From contig CAWJDO010000002.1 of NCBI GenBank assembly GCA_963841635.1, positions 558,001-622,000 on the forward strand: DNA of 64,000 nucleotides, written 5' to 3'. This DNA is from DASWZN01 sp963841635. GTDB taxonomy: Bacteria > Acidobacteriota > Terriglobia > Bryobacterales > Bryobacteraceae. Every line of letters starts with the position of its first letter. The first letter of the stretch is position 1. The notes beneath the pieces were generated by a model. It had not been told where the DNA came from. It was given only the letters and a program-made list of their open reading frames with translations, and did not search any database. Both the position numbers and the translations under genes were made by a program. Shown here one piece after another: positions 18,121 to 25,835 of this stretch.

Positions 18121-18767
18121 CGGTGGCACGTGTAGCAGTCCGTCAGCTTCTGGATCTTGTATTCCTTCACCAGCCTGCGGCCCATGGCAAGCTGGTCTTC
18201 GGGCGGTTTCCAGTTCATGTCGAAGACGTGCTCGCGGGGCCGCACGAACAGCTCTGGCGAGCGATGGCACGAAAGGCACCATTTCATTTCGAGGGACTTT
18301 TCGCGCCAGGTCAGGGGCATCTCGTCGACCCGGCCATGGCACATGATGCAGGCCACGCCCTTGTTTATATGAATGCTGTGGTTGAAGTAGACGTAGTCGG
18401 GCAGATCGTGCACGCGCACCCACTGGAGCGGCGTGCCGGTATCCCAGCTTGCGCGCACCGGCTCGAGCATGGGACTGTCCGCCCAGAGCTGCGAGTGGCA
18501 GGACATGCAGATCTGCGTTGGGGGGATGCCCGCGAATTCCGAGGTCTCAACCGAGGTGTGGCAGTAGCGGCAATCGATGCCGTCATCCCCCACGTGGTGC
18601 TTGTGGCTGAACGGAACCGGCTGCGGCCGGGCGTGGCCGACCCGGTTGAAATACGGGGAATCGTAGGCGAAGTAGGCAACACCGAATCCGCCGAGGACCA
18701 CGACTGCGGTGCCCGCCAGTGTCAGCTTCGAGATGACATTGGCGCTGCGGTGGAAGATCTGAGGCAT
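18117..18767 (-). CDS. actA: Alternative complex III subunit ActA (pentahaem cytochrome c)
   Basis: A 216-residue periplasmic cytochrome anchored by one N-terminal helix (about residues 15-34). Five CxxCH motifs are present (CRYCH, CMSCH, CIMCH, CLSCH, CYTCH), matching pentahaem ActA of characterised complex III. The ATG at 18767 is chosen because a GGGAGGGG purine tract lies just upstream and homology starts at MPQIFHRSANV; the frame is open further but without support. It is the first gene of the operon. Confidence 0.95.
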   Translation of the reverse strand: MPQIFHRSANVISKLTLAGTAVVVLGGFGVAYFAYDSPYFNRVGHARPQPVPFSHKHHVGDDGIDCRYCHTSVETSEFAGIPPTQICMSCHSQLWADSPMLEPVRASWDTGTPLQWVRVHDLPDYVYFNHSIHINKGVACIMCHGRVDEMPLTWREKSLEMKWCLSCHRSPELFVRPREHVFDMNWKPPEDQLAMGRRLVKEYKIQKLTDCYTCHR

Positions 18768-18813
18768 CCCCTCCCTGCCTTCGAGAACTCCTGCTTTCCC
18801 AGTTGCTGTTTCT

Positions 18814-18841
18814 ATTATGCAAAGTTTTTGTGACGAATCAA
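18814..18841 (-). promoter_or_regulatory. Probable sigma-70 promoter of the act-cta operon
   Basis: On the minus strand, TTGATT (18841-18836) and CATAAT (18819-18814) are separated by 16 nt. They lie in a locally AT-rich patch about 45 nt upstream of the actA start. Four of six and five of six bases match consensus. Confidence 0.55.
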
Positions 18842-18966
18842 CTTTAGGACATACTCCTCCCACTTAGTCGGGAGAAACCGCTCTGTTTATACGCACGGAT
18901 TCGCGTCAGGAAGTAACCATTCCGGCGAGGGCGTTGAGAGAGCGGCCGCAGTGCAACTGCGAGCTC

Positions 18967-19401
18967 TCAAGCACCGGGCGCTTGACGGCCCAGGGCCGCT
19001 CGGATCGCGTCGCGGACGGCCAGCATCGCGGCCTCGTCTTTGTATGCCCGGCGAGGCCAGAAGAAACCCCTGAGTCCGTCTTTACGGCGGCGCGGCACGA
19101 TGTGAATGTGGAGGTGAGGCACGCTCTGGCTTACGCGATTATTGATCGCCACCAGGGAGCCATCGGCGCCGAGTCCAGCCTCTACGGCAGCGGACAGAAG
19201 CCACGCGTCGGCGAACAGCGGGCCCACCAGCTCCGGCGGCAGATCGGCCAGCGTCTCGGTGTGGCGGCGCGGGATGAGCAGCACGTGGCCCGGGAACAGC
19301 GGCCGCCGATCCAGGAACGCCACCGAAACCGGGCCTTCCAGGACCACCGCCGCCGGCTCGCTGCCTTCGACGATGGCGCAAAACCTGCACACGGGAGACA
19401 T
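18967..19401 (-). CDS. HIT-family nucleotide hydrolase/transferase
   Basis: A 144-residue HIT-domain protein of the Hint/Fhit superfamily, acting on nucleoside phosphoramidates or dinucleoside polyphosphates. The catalytic triad motif HLHIHIVPR is intact, PGHVLLIPRRHTETLADL is the conserved core, and an N-terminal CRFC may help bind zinc. ATG 19401 is preferred over the adjacent ATG 19404 because GGAGG then sits 4 nt upstream. The substrate is not predictable. Confidence 0.88.
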   Translation of the reverse strand: MSPVCRFCAIVEGSEPAAVVLEGPVSVAFLDRRPLFPGHVLLIPRRHTETLADLPPELVGPLFADAWLLSAAVEAGLGADGSLVAINNRVSQSVPHLHIHIVPRRRKDGLRGFFWPRRAYKDEAAMLAVRDAIRAALGRQAPGA

Positions 19402-19561
19402 CATGCCTCCATTATCCGGCTGCACAATATACAAACCGCGCAGGCACGACGGCAAAAAGTATTGGCACGGCCTAGCCAGAGGATGCTCGCAGAGGAGCGG
19501 ACGTGCGAGCGATGTCCAGCAATTCCTTTGTGTTGGGGACTTTCGAAAGGCACACTAACTC

Positions 19562-19576
19562 TGGCACGGAACGTGC
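19562..19576 (+). promoter_or_regulatory. Candidate sigma-54 (-24/-12) promoter
   Basis: TGGCACG-GAAC-GTGC matches the sigma-54 consensus TGGCACG-N4-TTGC at all but one fixed position. The GG and GC dinucleotides are exactly 10 nt apart. The predicted transcript start is about 19588, just ahead of the ATG at 19600, giving a very short leader. Confidence 0.5.
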
Positions 19577-19599
19577 TGGTCGAGAGAGTGGCTCTTATT

Positions 19600-19974
19600 A
19601 TGATGTACCTGTTCCTCAACTGGACGATGGGGACCGTGGGGTTGGCCCTGCTCTCGATTGTCCTTCCGGGTTGCCGGATCGACGAACTCCGCTCCGCTCT
19701 GGTTGTCGCGGCGGTGGTTGCGCTGGTTCATGCCGCTGTTTCGACCGCTTTCAGACCGGGGGTGGGCGAGCCGGCGCTGGCGCTTCCTGGAGTGTTGCTC
19801 GCGCTCGGGGACACCCTGGTGTTTCGCGTGGTCTCGCTTCTGGTTCCGGGCTTCGCCATGCGTAGCCTGTACCCGGCGCTGGCCGGCGGGGCACTCCTCC
19901 TGGGATTGAACCTGGCCTTGCCGCGCCTGTTCCGCCACCGGGACGCGGCTGCCCAGCCCGCGATGAACTCCTGA
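19600..19974 (+). CDS. PF04020-type (phage-holin-4 / YvlD-like) membrane protein, divergent copy
   Basis: A 124-residue protein with four hydrophobic segments, resembling its downstream neighbour: LNWTMGTVGLALLSIVLPGC here against VNWLLSALLLLVIAHLLPGF there. These proteins are often linked to PspC/phage-shock envelope-stress genes in other bacteria. Starts at ATG 19600 or 19603; an in-frame GTG at 19588 is less likely. The C-terminus is a short basic tail. Divergent in sequence, so the family call rests mostly on the paralogue. Confidence 0.65.
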   Translation: MMYLFLNWTMGTVGLALLSIVLPGCRIDELRSALVVAAVVALVHAAVSTAFRPGVGEPALALPGVLLALGDTLVFRVVSLLVPGFAMRSLYPALAGGALLLGLNLALPRLFRHRDAAAQPAMNS

Positions 19975-19992
19975 CAAAGCGGAGGCGCGCGC

Positions 19993-20352
19993 ATGGTCGC
20001 CAACCTCGTCGTGAACTGGCTGCTCAGTGCGCTCCTGCTGCTGGTGATCGCGCACCTGCTGCCCGGGTTCGAGATGGCCGGGCTTGTTCCGGCCCTCATC
20101 GCCGTAGTCCTCATCGGCCTGATGAATGCCACCCTCGGGCTGGTGCTGAGGGCCATTGCCTTCCCGCTCACCGTGCTCAGCCTGGGTCTGTTCTCGCTGA
20201 TTGTCAACGCCCTCCTGCTGAAAGCTGCCGCGGCGTTGCTTCCCGGTTTCTCGATACGCGGCCTCTCGCCCGCGTTGATCGCCGCCGTCCTGCTGGCGCT
20301 ACTGCGCGTGGTGTTGACGGTGGCAGGGACGGGGAACCCGGCCTGGGTGTGA
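19993..20352 (+). CDS. PF04020-type (phage-holin-4 / YvlD-like) membrane protein
   Basis: A 119-residue, four-helix membrane protein with the family pattern HLLPGFEMAGLVPALIAVVL...NATLGLVLR...LPLTVLSLGLFSLIVNALLL...LPGF. It begins 18 nt after the upstream paralogue, so the pair is probably one transcript. The exact role is unknown; despite the family name there is no prophage nearby, and a link to envelope stress is more likely. Confidence 0.82.
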   Translation: MVANLVVNWLLSALLLLVIAHLLPGFEMAGLVPALIAVVLIGLMNATLGLVLRAIAFPLTVLSLGLFSLIVNALLLKAAAALLPGFSIRGLSPALIAAVLLALLRVVLTVAGTGNPAWV

Positions 20353-20359
20353 TTCGGAA

Positions 20360-21136
20360 TCAGGGAAGCGGAACTGCCCGATCGAGCGTGAACGTCAGCC
20401 GGGTCTCGGAGGGGACGCGGACCTCGGTTCCCCTGGTGAGCACCTGCACGGCAGTGCCGGCACCGCCGCCCGCCACCGCGCCGATGGCCGCGCCCTTGCC
20501 TCCTGCGGACAGCGCACCGATGATCGCGCCCAGTGCTGCCGTCCCGCCGATCACTTTCGCGCTCTGGCCTTTTCGCGACTCGCCCGTCTGGGTCACCGAC
20601 TGGCTGTTCACGTCCACCACCTGCCCGTCGATATCGATCGAAACCAGCGCGAGCGTGAGTTGGCCGCCGCCGGCGATCTTGCCCGGCTCCTTCACCTCCA
20701 CCAGTTTCGTCACAACGTCCGCCCCGCGCGGCACTACCGTTTCGCCGCCTACCGTCACAGGCTCGTCAATGCTGGCGCGAAACGTTTGCCCGGGCTGGCC
20801 GGTCTTCGAATCCACGCCGTCGATCATGCGAATCGTCACCGCCGTTCCCGCGGGGATTTCGTCGGCATCGGCCGAGGTGGCGGGCGGCGCGGGTGGAGCG
20901 GGCGGTGGCGGCTGCGGCGCCGGAGTGGGGCTGGGAGCAGCGGGCGCTTCAAATCGCAGACTCGCGACGTCGCTCACGTCGAAGGTCTGCACACTGTCGC
21001 CCACCGCCATGCGGATCTGTCGAGCCGTGCCGCCCAGAAACTGGCCCTCCACGGTGCGGCCATCGCGCAACGCGAGCGAATCCGCGGAGGCAATCGACGA
21101 CGCGGCCAGGGCAACCAGTAGCAATCGAGTACGCAT
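20360..21136 (-). CDS. Secreted glycine-zipper protein
   Basis: A 258-residue protein with a cleavable signal peptide (MRTRLLLVALAASSIASA). It then has an SLALRDGRTVEGQFLGG beta segment, a Pro/Ala-rich linker (about 70-92), a beta-rich domain with IPAGTAVTIRMIDGVDS, and a glycine-zipper membrane-associating stretch (GGTAALGAIIGALSAGG, AAIGAVAGGGAG) near residue 200-225. Many acidobacterial genomes encode such proteins; the function is unknown, probably outer-membrane or envelope associated. A GGAGG site lies 7 nt upstream of the ATG. Confidence 0.75.
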   Translation of the reverse strand: MRTRLLLVALAASSIASADSLALRDGRTVEGQFLGGTARQIRMAVGDSVQTFDVSDVASLRFEAPAAPSPTPAPQPPPPAPPAPPATSADADEIPAGTAVTIRMIDGVDSKTGQPGQTFRASIDEPVTVGGETVVPRGADVVTKLVEVKEPGKIAGGGQLTLALVSIDIDGQVVDVNSQSVTQTGESRKGQSAKVIGGTAALGAIIGALSAGGKGAAIGAVAGGGAGTAVQVLTRGTEVRVPSETRLTFTLDRAVPLP

Positions 21137-21257
21137 CTCAACCCTCCTTTTCCCATCATGACGGAATCGCGCCGCGTTCGTTTTGGGGCGTTTTGGGGCC
21201 CGCGGGTTGCGTGCGCGGCCTTCCGGTGGGAAGATGGCGCTTCGGGAGGTGCACGGC

Positions 21258-22064
21258 ATGGAAGTGTTACGGTTCGCCCCGGTTCTGATCGCCGGGCTCG
21301 TCATGGCGGTTTCTCTCAGCGCCCAACAACCCAAGAAGCGGCTCCTGTTCATCGGCGAAAGCAAGGGATGGCAGCACGAATCCATCTCGGACGCCGCCGC
21401 CACGTTGTGGAAGCTGGGGCATGACAGCGGTCTCTGGGAAACCGTCATCCGGACGGACTGCCAGCTCGTCACCAAGAAGAAGCTCGATCTGCACGCCAAG
21501 AACCTTGACGATTTCGACGCCGTCGCCTTCTTCACCACCGGCGAACTGGACATGGACGATTCGCAGAAGGCCGACCTCCTCTCTTTTGTCCACGACGACG
21601 GCAAGGGGTTCATCGGCATCCACAGCGCCACCGACACGTTCTACAAGTGGCCGGCTTACGGCGAGATGATCGGCGGCTACTTCAACGAGCATCCGTGGGG
21701 GACCTTCGAGGCTCCGCTCGTCGTCGAGGACTCGAAGTTCCCTGGCATGGAGTTCCTGCCGCCGGCGTTCACCATGCTCGACGAGATCTACCAGGCCAAG
21801 GGTTTCTCGCGCGAGAAGGTGCGGGTGCTGCTGCGGCTCGACGAGAGCAAGCTGGATCTGAAGAACCCCAAGGTCCACCGCACCGACGGCGACTTCGCGG
21901 TGATGTGGGCGCGCACTTACGGCAAGGGCCGCGTCTTGTATAACGGGCTGGGTCACGTCGAAGCGGTCTGGGACCGGCCGGACATCCGGAAGATGTGGGT
22001 GGAGCAGGTGAAGTGGATCATGGGCCTCGAGCCCGGCGACGCGACTCCGCGGCCGCGGCCGTAA
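21258..22064 (+). CDS. Secreted ThuA-domain protein
   Basis: A 268-residue protein with a signal peptide (VLIAGLVMAVSLSAQQ) and a ThuA-like, glutamine-amidotransferase-fold domain: RLLFIGESKGWQHESI, FDAVAFFTTGELDMD, GKGFIGIHSATDTFYKWPAYGEMIGGYF and GRVLYNGLGHVEAVW. ThuA proteins are linked to trehalose or other sugar utilisation, but the secreted form has no proven activity. ATG 21258 is chosen because GGGAGG lies about 8 nt upstream and the signal peptide starts there; the frame is open to 21183. Confidence 0.88.
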   Translation: MEVLRFAPVLIAGLVMAVSLSAQQPKKRLLFIGESKGWQHESISDAAATLWKLGHDSGLWETVIRTDCQLVTKKKLDLHAKNLDDFDAVAFFTTGELDMDDSQKADLLSFVHDDGKGFIGIHSATDTFYKWPAYGEMIGGYFNEHPWGTFEAPLVVEDSKFPGMEFLPPAFTMLDEIYQAKGFSREKVRVLLRLDESKLDLKNPKVHRTDGDFAVMWARTYGKGRVLYNGLGHVEAVWDRPDIRKMWVEQVKWIMGLEPGDATPRPRP

Positions 22065-22094
22065 GGGCGGCATCGGATCGGCTAATATCGAGTC

Positions 22095-22946
22095 ATGCTG
22101 TCGCGGAGGATATTCCTGGGCGCCTGCGCCGTTCCGCTCCTTGACCGCGAACACCAGAAGTCGAATATGTTCGGGGACGCCGAAGCCTACGAGCGGTTCA
22201 TGGGCCGATGGAGCCGCTTAGTCGCTCCCTTGCTGGTGGATTTCGCCGGCGTGTCCGATGGCGCGCGGGTACTCGACGTTGGCTCGGGCACTGGGGCACT
22301 GGCCTCTGCGATCACGGAACGGAACGGCCGCTCGCACGTCGTGGGGATTGACCCGTCCCAGGAATACGTCGCGTACGCATCCAGCAAGAGCCCGTGGCCG
22401 GATCGAACCAGCTTTCAGGTCGGTGACGCCCAGCAGCTGTCTTTTCCCGATGCGGCATTCGACGCCTGCCTTTCCTTGCTGGTGTTCAATTTTATTCCCG
22501 ATCCGAAGAAGGCCCTGCTTGAGTTGCGCCGCGTCACTAGGCCCGGAGGCGTGATTGCGGCCGCCAATTGGGATTACGCCGATGGGATGCGGATGCTCAG
22601 GGTGTACTGGGATGCCGCTCGGAGCGTCGATGCGGCGGCCGGGAAGCTGGACGAAAACGGCATGCCCCTTTGCCGCGCGGGTGAACTCGCGGAGTTGTGG
22701 AGGCAGGCAGGCCTGCGGAACATCCAAGAGCAGCCTCTCGAAATCACGATGCGATTCCAGTCCTTCGCCGATTACTGGGAGCCGTTTCTTCTGCGGCAGG
22801 GTCCGGCCGGGGCCTATGCCGGGAGCCTCAAGCCGGATCGGCTACAGGCGTTGCGCGGCGAGGTGAAAAAGCGATTGTCACTTTCCAACGAAGACAGCCC
22901 TTTCGCTCTTACCGCGAGGGCTTGGGCGGTCCGTGGCACTGCCTAG
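22095..22946 (+). CDS. Class I SAM-dependent methyltransferase
   Basis: A 283-residue methyltransferase with motif I LDVGSGTGALA (about residue 57), motif II around GIDPSQ, FQVGDAQQLSFPD and a post-motif VTRPGGVIAAANWD. The domain proper begins at MFGDAEAYERFMGRWSR (22167), the usual family start. The 24 residues before it (LSRRIFLGACAVPLLDR) look like a weak twin-arginine or lipoprotein signal, so the start is uncertain between 22095 and 22167. The substrate is unknown. Confidence 0.88.
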   Translation: MLSRRIFLGACAVPLLDREHQKSNMFGDAEAYERFMGRWSRLVAPLLVDFAGVSDGARVLDVGSGTGALASAITERNGRSHVVGIDPSQEYVAYASSKSPWPDRTSFQVGDAQQLSFPDAAFDACLSLLVFNFIPDPKKALLELRRVTRPGGVIAAANWDYADGMRMLRVYWDAARSVDAAAGKLDENGMPLCRAGELAELWRQAGLRNIQEQPLEITMRFQSFADYWEPFLLRQGPAGAYAGSLKPDRLQALRGEVKKRLSLSNEDSPFALTARAWAVRGTA

Positions 22947-22963
22947 CCCTCTGGCCGCCAGGC

Positions 22964-23026
22964 CCCGCTTCCTGACGGTCGCGGTTCGGTGCTGAGGCAC
23001 GGAACCGCGCGCACAGGCAAGCGGAC
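22964..23026. repeat. Family B repeat, inverted pair
   Basis: A forward copy (CCGCTTCCTGACGGTCGCGG then TTCGGTGCTGA, 22964-22995) is followed at once by an inverted, diverged copy (GGAACCGCGCGCACAGGCAA then GCGGAC, to 23026). The paired arrangement resembles the BIME organisation of REP elements. It fills the gap between the methyltransferase gene and rlmN. Confidence 0.75.
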
Positions 23027-23031
23027 GCAAA

Positions 23032-24060
23032 CTAGCCCACCGAAGTGCTCTTCAACTGCCCGCACGCCGCGTAAATATCCAGCCCGCGCGGCTTGCGGAT
23101 GAAGCATGGCATCGCCCGCTTGACGATGGCCTGAAACGCCAGCACGCGCTCCTGGGCCGGCGTGCCGAACGGAATGCCCGGTCCGGGATTCAGCGCGATC
23201 AAATTCACCTTGCACTTCAGATTCGCCAGCAGCCGGACCGCCCGCCGCGCGTCGGCATCCGTATCATTCACGCCCGCCAGCAGCACGTATTCGAACGTCA
23301 GCCGCTCCCACGGCCGCAGGGGATAGGCGCGGCAGGCCTCCATCAGGTCACGCAGGTGATATTTGCGCGTGATCGGCATCAGCTCGCGCCGCGCTTCCTC
23401 CGTCGAAGCGTTCAACGAGACGGCCAGCTTCGGCCGCACGGGCTCGCGCCCAAGCTCCTCGATCTTGGGCACGATGCCCGCCGTCGAGAGCGTAATGCGG
23501 CGCGGCGACAGGCCGGCGCCCTCGGGATCCACCAGGATGCGCGTCGCCTTGACCACGCTGGCCAGGTTCAGCAGCGGCTCGCCCTGCCCCATCATGACGA
23601 TGTTGAGCCGCTCGCCTTCGAGGGCGAGGCCGTTGTCGCGCGCCACCACCAGCACCTGGCCGACGATCTCGCCCGCCGTCAGGTTCCGCTCCAGGCCGAG
23701 CAGCGCGGTAAGGCAGAACTGGCAGCCCACGGCACAACCGGCCTGAGTCGAGATGCAAATGGTGCCGCGGCCCGTCTCGGGCATGAAGACCGCTTCGACC
23801 GTCTTGCCGTCTTCGAGCCGCAGCAAATACCGCCGCGTGCCATCCACGGATTGGAAACGGCGCGCCACTTCCGGCCAGCCCACGGCATGGCTCGCCGCCA
23901 GCTCGCGCCGAAGGTCCGCCGGGAGCGTGGTGACCTCGTCCAGGTCCCCCAGCCGGTCATGGTAGAGGGCACGGTAGAGCTGGCGAGCGCGGTAGCCGGG
24001 ATGGTCCGGAGCTAGAAGTTGTTTGATGTCTGCAACTTCCAGCCCCACAAGGAGCGCCAT
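23032..24060 (-). CDS. rlmN: Dual-specificity 23S rRNA/tRNA adenine-C2 methyltransferase RlmN
   Basis: A 342-residue radical-SAM enzyme methylating A2503 of 23S rRNA and A37 of some tRNAs. The cluster motif CAVGCQFC, GQGEPLLN, LSTAGIVPKI, LAVSLNAS and the C-terminal catalytic Cys in AACGQL are present. Length is usual for the family. The final KPRGLDIYAACGQLKS matches the conserved RG..I.AACGQL end. Confidence 0.96.
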   Translation of the reverse strand: MALLVGLEVADIKQLLAPDHPGYRARQLYRALYHDRLGDLDEVTTLPADLRRELAASHAVGWPEVARRFQSVDGTRRYLLRLEDGKTVEAVFMPETGRGTICISTQAGCAVGCQFCLTALLGLERNLTAGEIVGQVLVVARDNGLALEGERLNIVMMGQGEPLLNLASVVKATRILVDPEGAGLSPRRITLSTAGIVPKIEELGREPVRPKLAVSLNASTEEARRELMPITRKYHLRDLMEACRAYPLRPWERLTFEYVLLAGVNDTDADARRAVRLLANLKCKVNLIALNPGPGIPFGTPAQERVLAFQAIVKRAMPCFIRKPRGLDIYAACGQLKSTSVG

Positions 24061-24139
24061 ATCTTGAGTCTAGCACCCGCCATTTCGGACCCCGGCGAGT
24101 CATGGGACAATATAGGAAGAGCCTCAGAGGAGGCGACTA

Positions 24140-25423
24140 ATGACTTCCGTAGCCCAGCCGGGCGAGATTCGAAGAACGACGCTGGCCAACGGCGTTCGCG
24201 TTGTCACCGAGGCGATGCCTCATGTGCGATCGGTGTCGGTCGGCATCTGGATCTCCACTGGGTCGCGCCGCGAGGCCCCGAACGAGAACGGCATCTGCCA
24301 TTTCATCGAGCACATGCTGTTCAAGGGGACGCTCTCGCGCAGTGCGGAGGAGATCGCCCGCTCGGTGGATTCCATCGGCGGCAACCTCGACGCCTTCACG
24401 TCGAAAGAGCTGGTCAGCTTCAATGCCAAGGTTCTCGACGAACATCTGCCGCTGGCCTTCGATGTCCTCTCGGACCTGGTGCTGCACCCCGCTTTCCGCG
24501 CCGACGATGTGGAGAAGGAGAAGGGCGTCATCCTCGAAGAGTTGAAGATGGACGCCGACAATCCCGAGTACCTGGTGCACGAGATCTTCTCGGCGAATTT
24601 CTGGAAGGGCCACGCTCTCGGCAAGCCAATTTTGGGCACCAAGGAGACCGTGCGCGCGTTCAACCAGAAACGCGTGGTGGAGTATTACGGCAAGCATTAC
24701 GTGCCCGCGAACTTCACCATCACAGCGGCCGGGCACCTCACGCACGAGGCCATCGTGAACCTGGTGCGCGAGCGGTTCGAGGCCCTGCCGTCGTGGCCCG
24801 CGGCTCAACTGGACGCCATGCCGGCGACGCACGCGAAAATCGCCGTCCGCAACAAGAAGGCGCTCGAGCAGGTGCATCTGTGCCTCGGCGTGCCGTCCTA
24901 CTCGCTGTCGCACGAAGACCGGTTTTCGTGCTACGTCCTGAACACGCTGCTCGGCGGGGGTATGAGCTCGCGGCTGTTCCAGAACATCCGGGAGAAGCTG
25001 GGGCTGGCCTACTCGGTGTTCTCCGAACTGAACCCGTATCGGGACACGGGCCTGCTGGCGGTGTATGCCGGCACCTCGCTGCAATCGGCGCGCAAGGTGA
25101 TCGGCTGCATCATGGACGAATTCAAGCAGCTGAAGCAGGAGAAGGTGGGCGAGGAGGAGCTGCGGCGCTCCAAGGACTACATGAAAGGCTCCCTGATGCT
25201 GAGCCTGGAATCGACCAACAGCCGCATGGCCAACCTGGCCCGGCAGGAGATGTACTTTGGCCGGTTCTTCACCCTGGACGAGCTGATCGATAACCTCGAG
25301 CGCGTCACTTCAGACGACGTCCAGCGTGTCTCGCAGGCGTTCTTCGATCCACGGCAGATCGCCCTGACCGTTCTGGGCAGCCTGGACGGCTTCCGCGTCG
25401 GCCGGCGCGACCTGAGCTGCTAG
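24140..25423 (+). CDS. M16-family zinc peptidase (processing-peptidase like)
   Basis: A 427-residue single-unit M16B protease. The inverted zinc motif HFIEH (about residue 54-58), its downstream Glu in KGVILEELKM, and the second inactive-type half with LGGGMSSRLFQNIREKLGLAYSV (substrate loop) are all visible. In bacteria such proteins degrade signal peptides or short peptides. A GAGGAGG site precedes the ATG at 24140; an AT-rich ACAATATAGG element lies about 25 nt upstream. Confidence 0.93.
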   Translation: MTSVAQPGEIRRTTLANGVRVVTEAMPHVRSVSVGIWISTGSRREAPNENGICHFIEHMLFKGTLSRSAEEIARSVDSIGGNLDAFTSKELVSFNAKVLDEHLPLAFDVLSDLVLHPAFRADDVEKEKGVILEELKMDADNPEYLVHEIFSANFWKGHALGKPILGTKETVRAFNQKRVVEYYGKHYVPANFTITAAGHLTHEAIVNLVRERFEALPSWPAAQLDAMPATHAKIAVRNKKALEQVHLCLGVPSYSLSHEDRFSCYVLNTLLGGGMSSRLFQNIREKLGLAYSVFSELNPYRDTGLLAVYAGTSLQSARKVIGCIMDEFKQLKQEKVGEEELRRSKDYMKGSLMLSLESTNSRMANLARQEMYFGRFFTLDELIDNLERVTSDDVQRVSQAFFDPRQIALTVLGSLDGFRVGRRDLSC

Positions 25424-25424
25424 G

Positions 25425-25835
25425 GTGCCTGCCCCAGAGCACCGAACCGCGACCGTGAGGGAGCGGAGCCCTGTCCGCGGAGCGGCCCTGATTGCGGTGC
25501 TGGCCGGCGCCTGCGCATCCGTCGGCTTGACACTCCACGCGGGCCGTCACAATGATTCCAGATTCCTGGTGGCACTGTTCGTGACCTGGGTGCTCTCCCC
25601 GTTTGTGGGTCTCCTGGTGGCCGCGGCGGTTTCGAAGCAGTGGCCGGCGCTCACCCGGACGGCGCTCTACTACTTGATGCTGGTTCTGCCGCTCGCCTCC
25701 GTGAACATCTATGCGGTTGTAGCGCTGGGGCGCCCCAGGGCGAAGCCAGCGTTCGCATTCCTAGCCGCGCCCGCAGTCTCCTGGCTGCTCTTGGCAGTCA
25801 TTCTCCCAATTGCAGGGAAGCTGTCGCGTCGCTGA
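25425..25835 (+). CDS. Small multi-pass membrane protein with repeat-encoded start
   Basis: A 136-residue protein with four hydrophobic segments (about 18-38, 45-65, 75-98, 105-130) and no recognised family. The GTG at 25425 starts 1 nt after the protease stop. Residues 4-14 (PEHRTATVRER) are encoded by a family B repeat; an in-frame GTG at 25455 within the repeat is an alternative start. The last 127 nt overlap, on the opposite strand, the C-terminal extension of the PP2C phosphatase gene. Confidence 0.55.
   Translation: MPAPEHRTATVRERSPVRGAALIAVLAGACASVGLTLHAGRHNDSRFLVALFVTWVLSPFVGLLVAAAVSKQWPALTRTALYYLMLVLPLASVNIYAVVALGRPRAKPAFAFLAAPAVSWLLLAVILPIAGKLSRR
25435..25470. repeat. Family B repeat, single inverted copy
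   Basis: The reverse complement reads close to GCTCCGCTCCCTCACGGTCG followed by CGGTTCGGTGCTC, matching copies at 42636-42666 and 43544-43576. It forms the 5' end of the small membrane protein gene. Confidence 0.8.

Noticed and set aside
19453..19470. A second TGGCACGGCC motif as a sigma-54 promoter
   Set aside because: The spacing between GG and GC is 9 nt instead of 10, and the -12 box does not match.
19993..20352. PF04020 'phage holin' similarity as a sign of prophage
   Set aside because: No other phage gene within 20 kb; family members are chromosomal membrane proteins in many bacteria.
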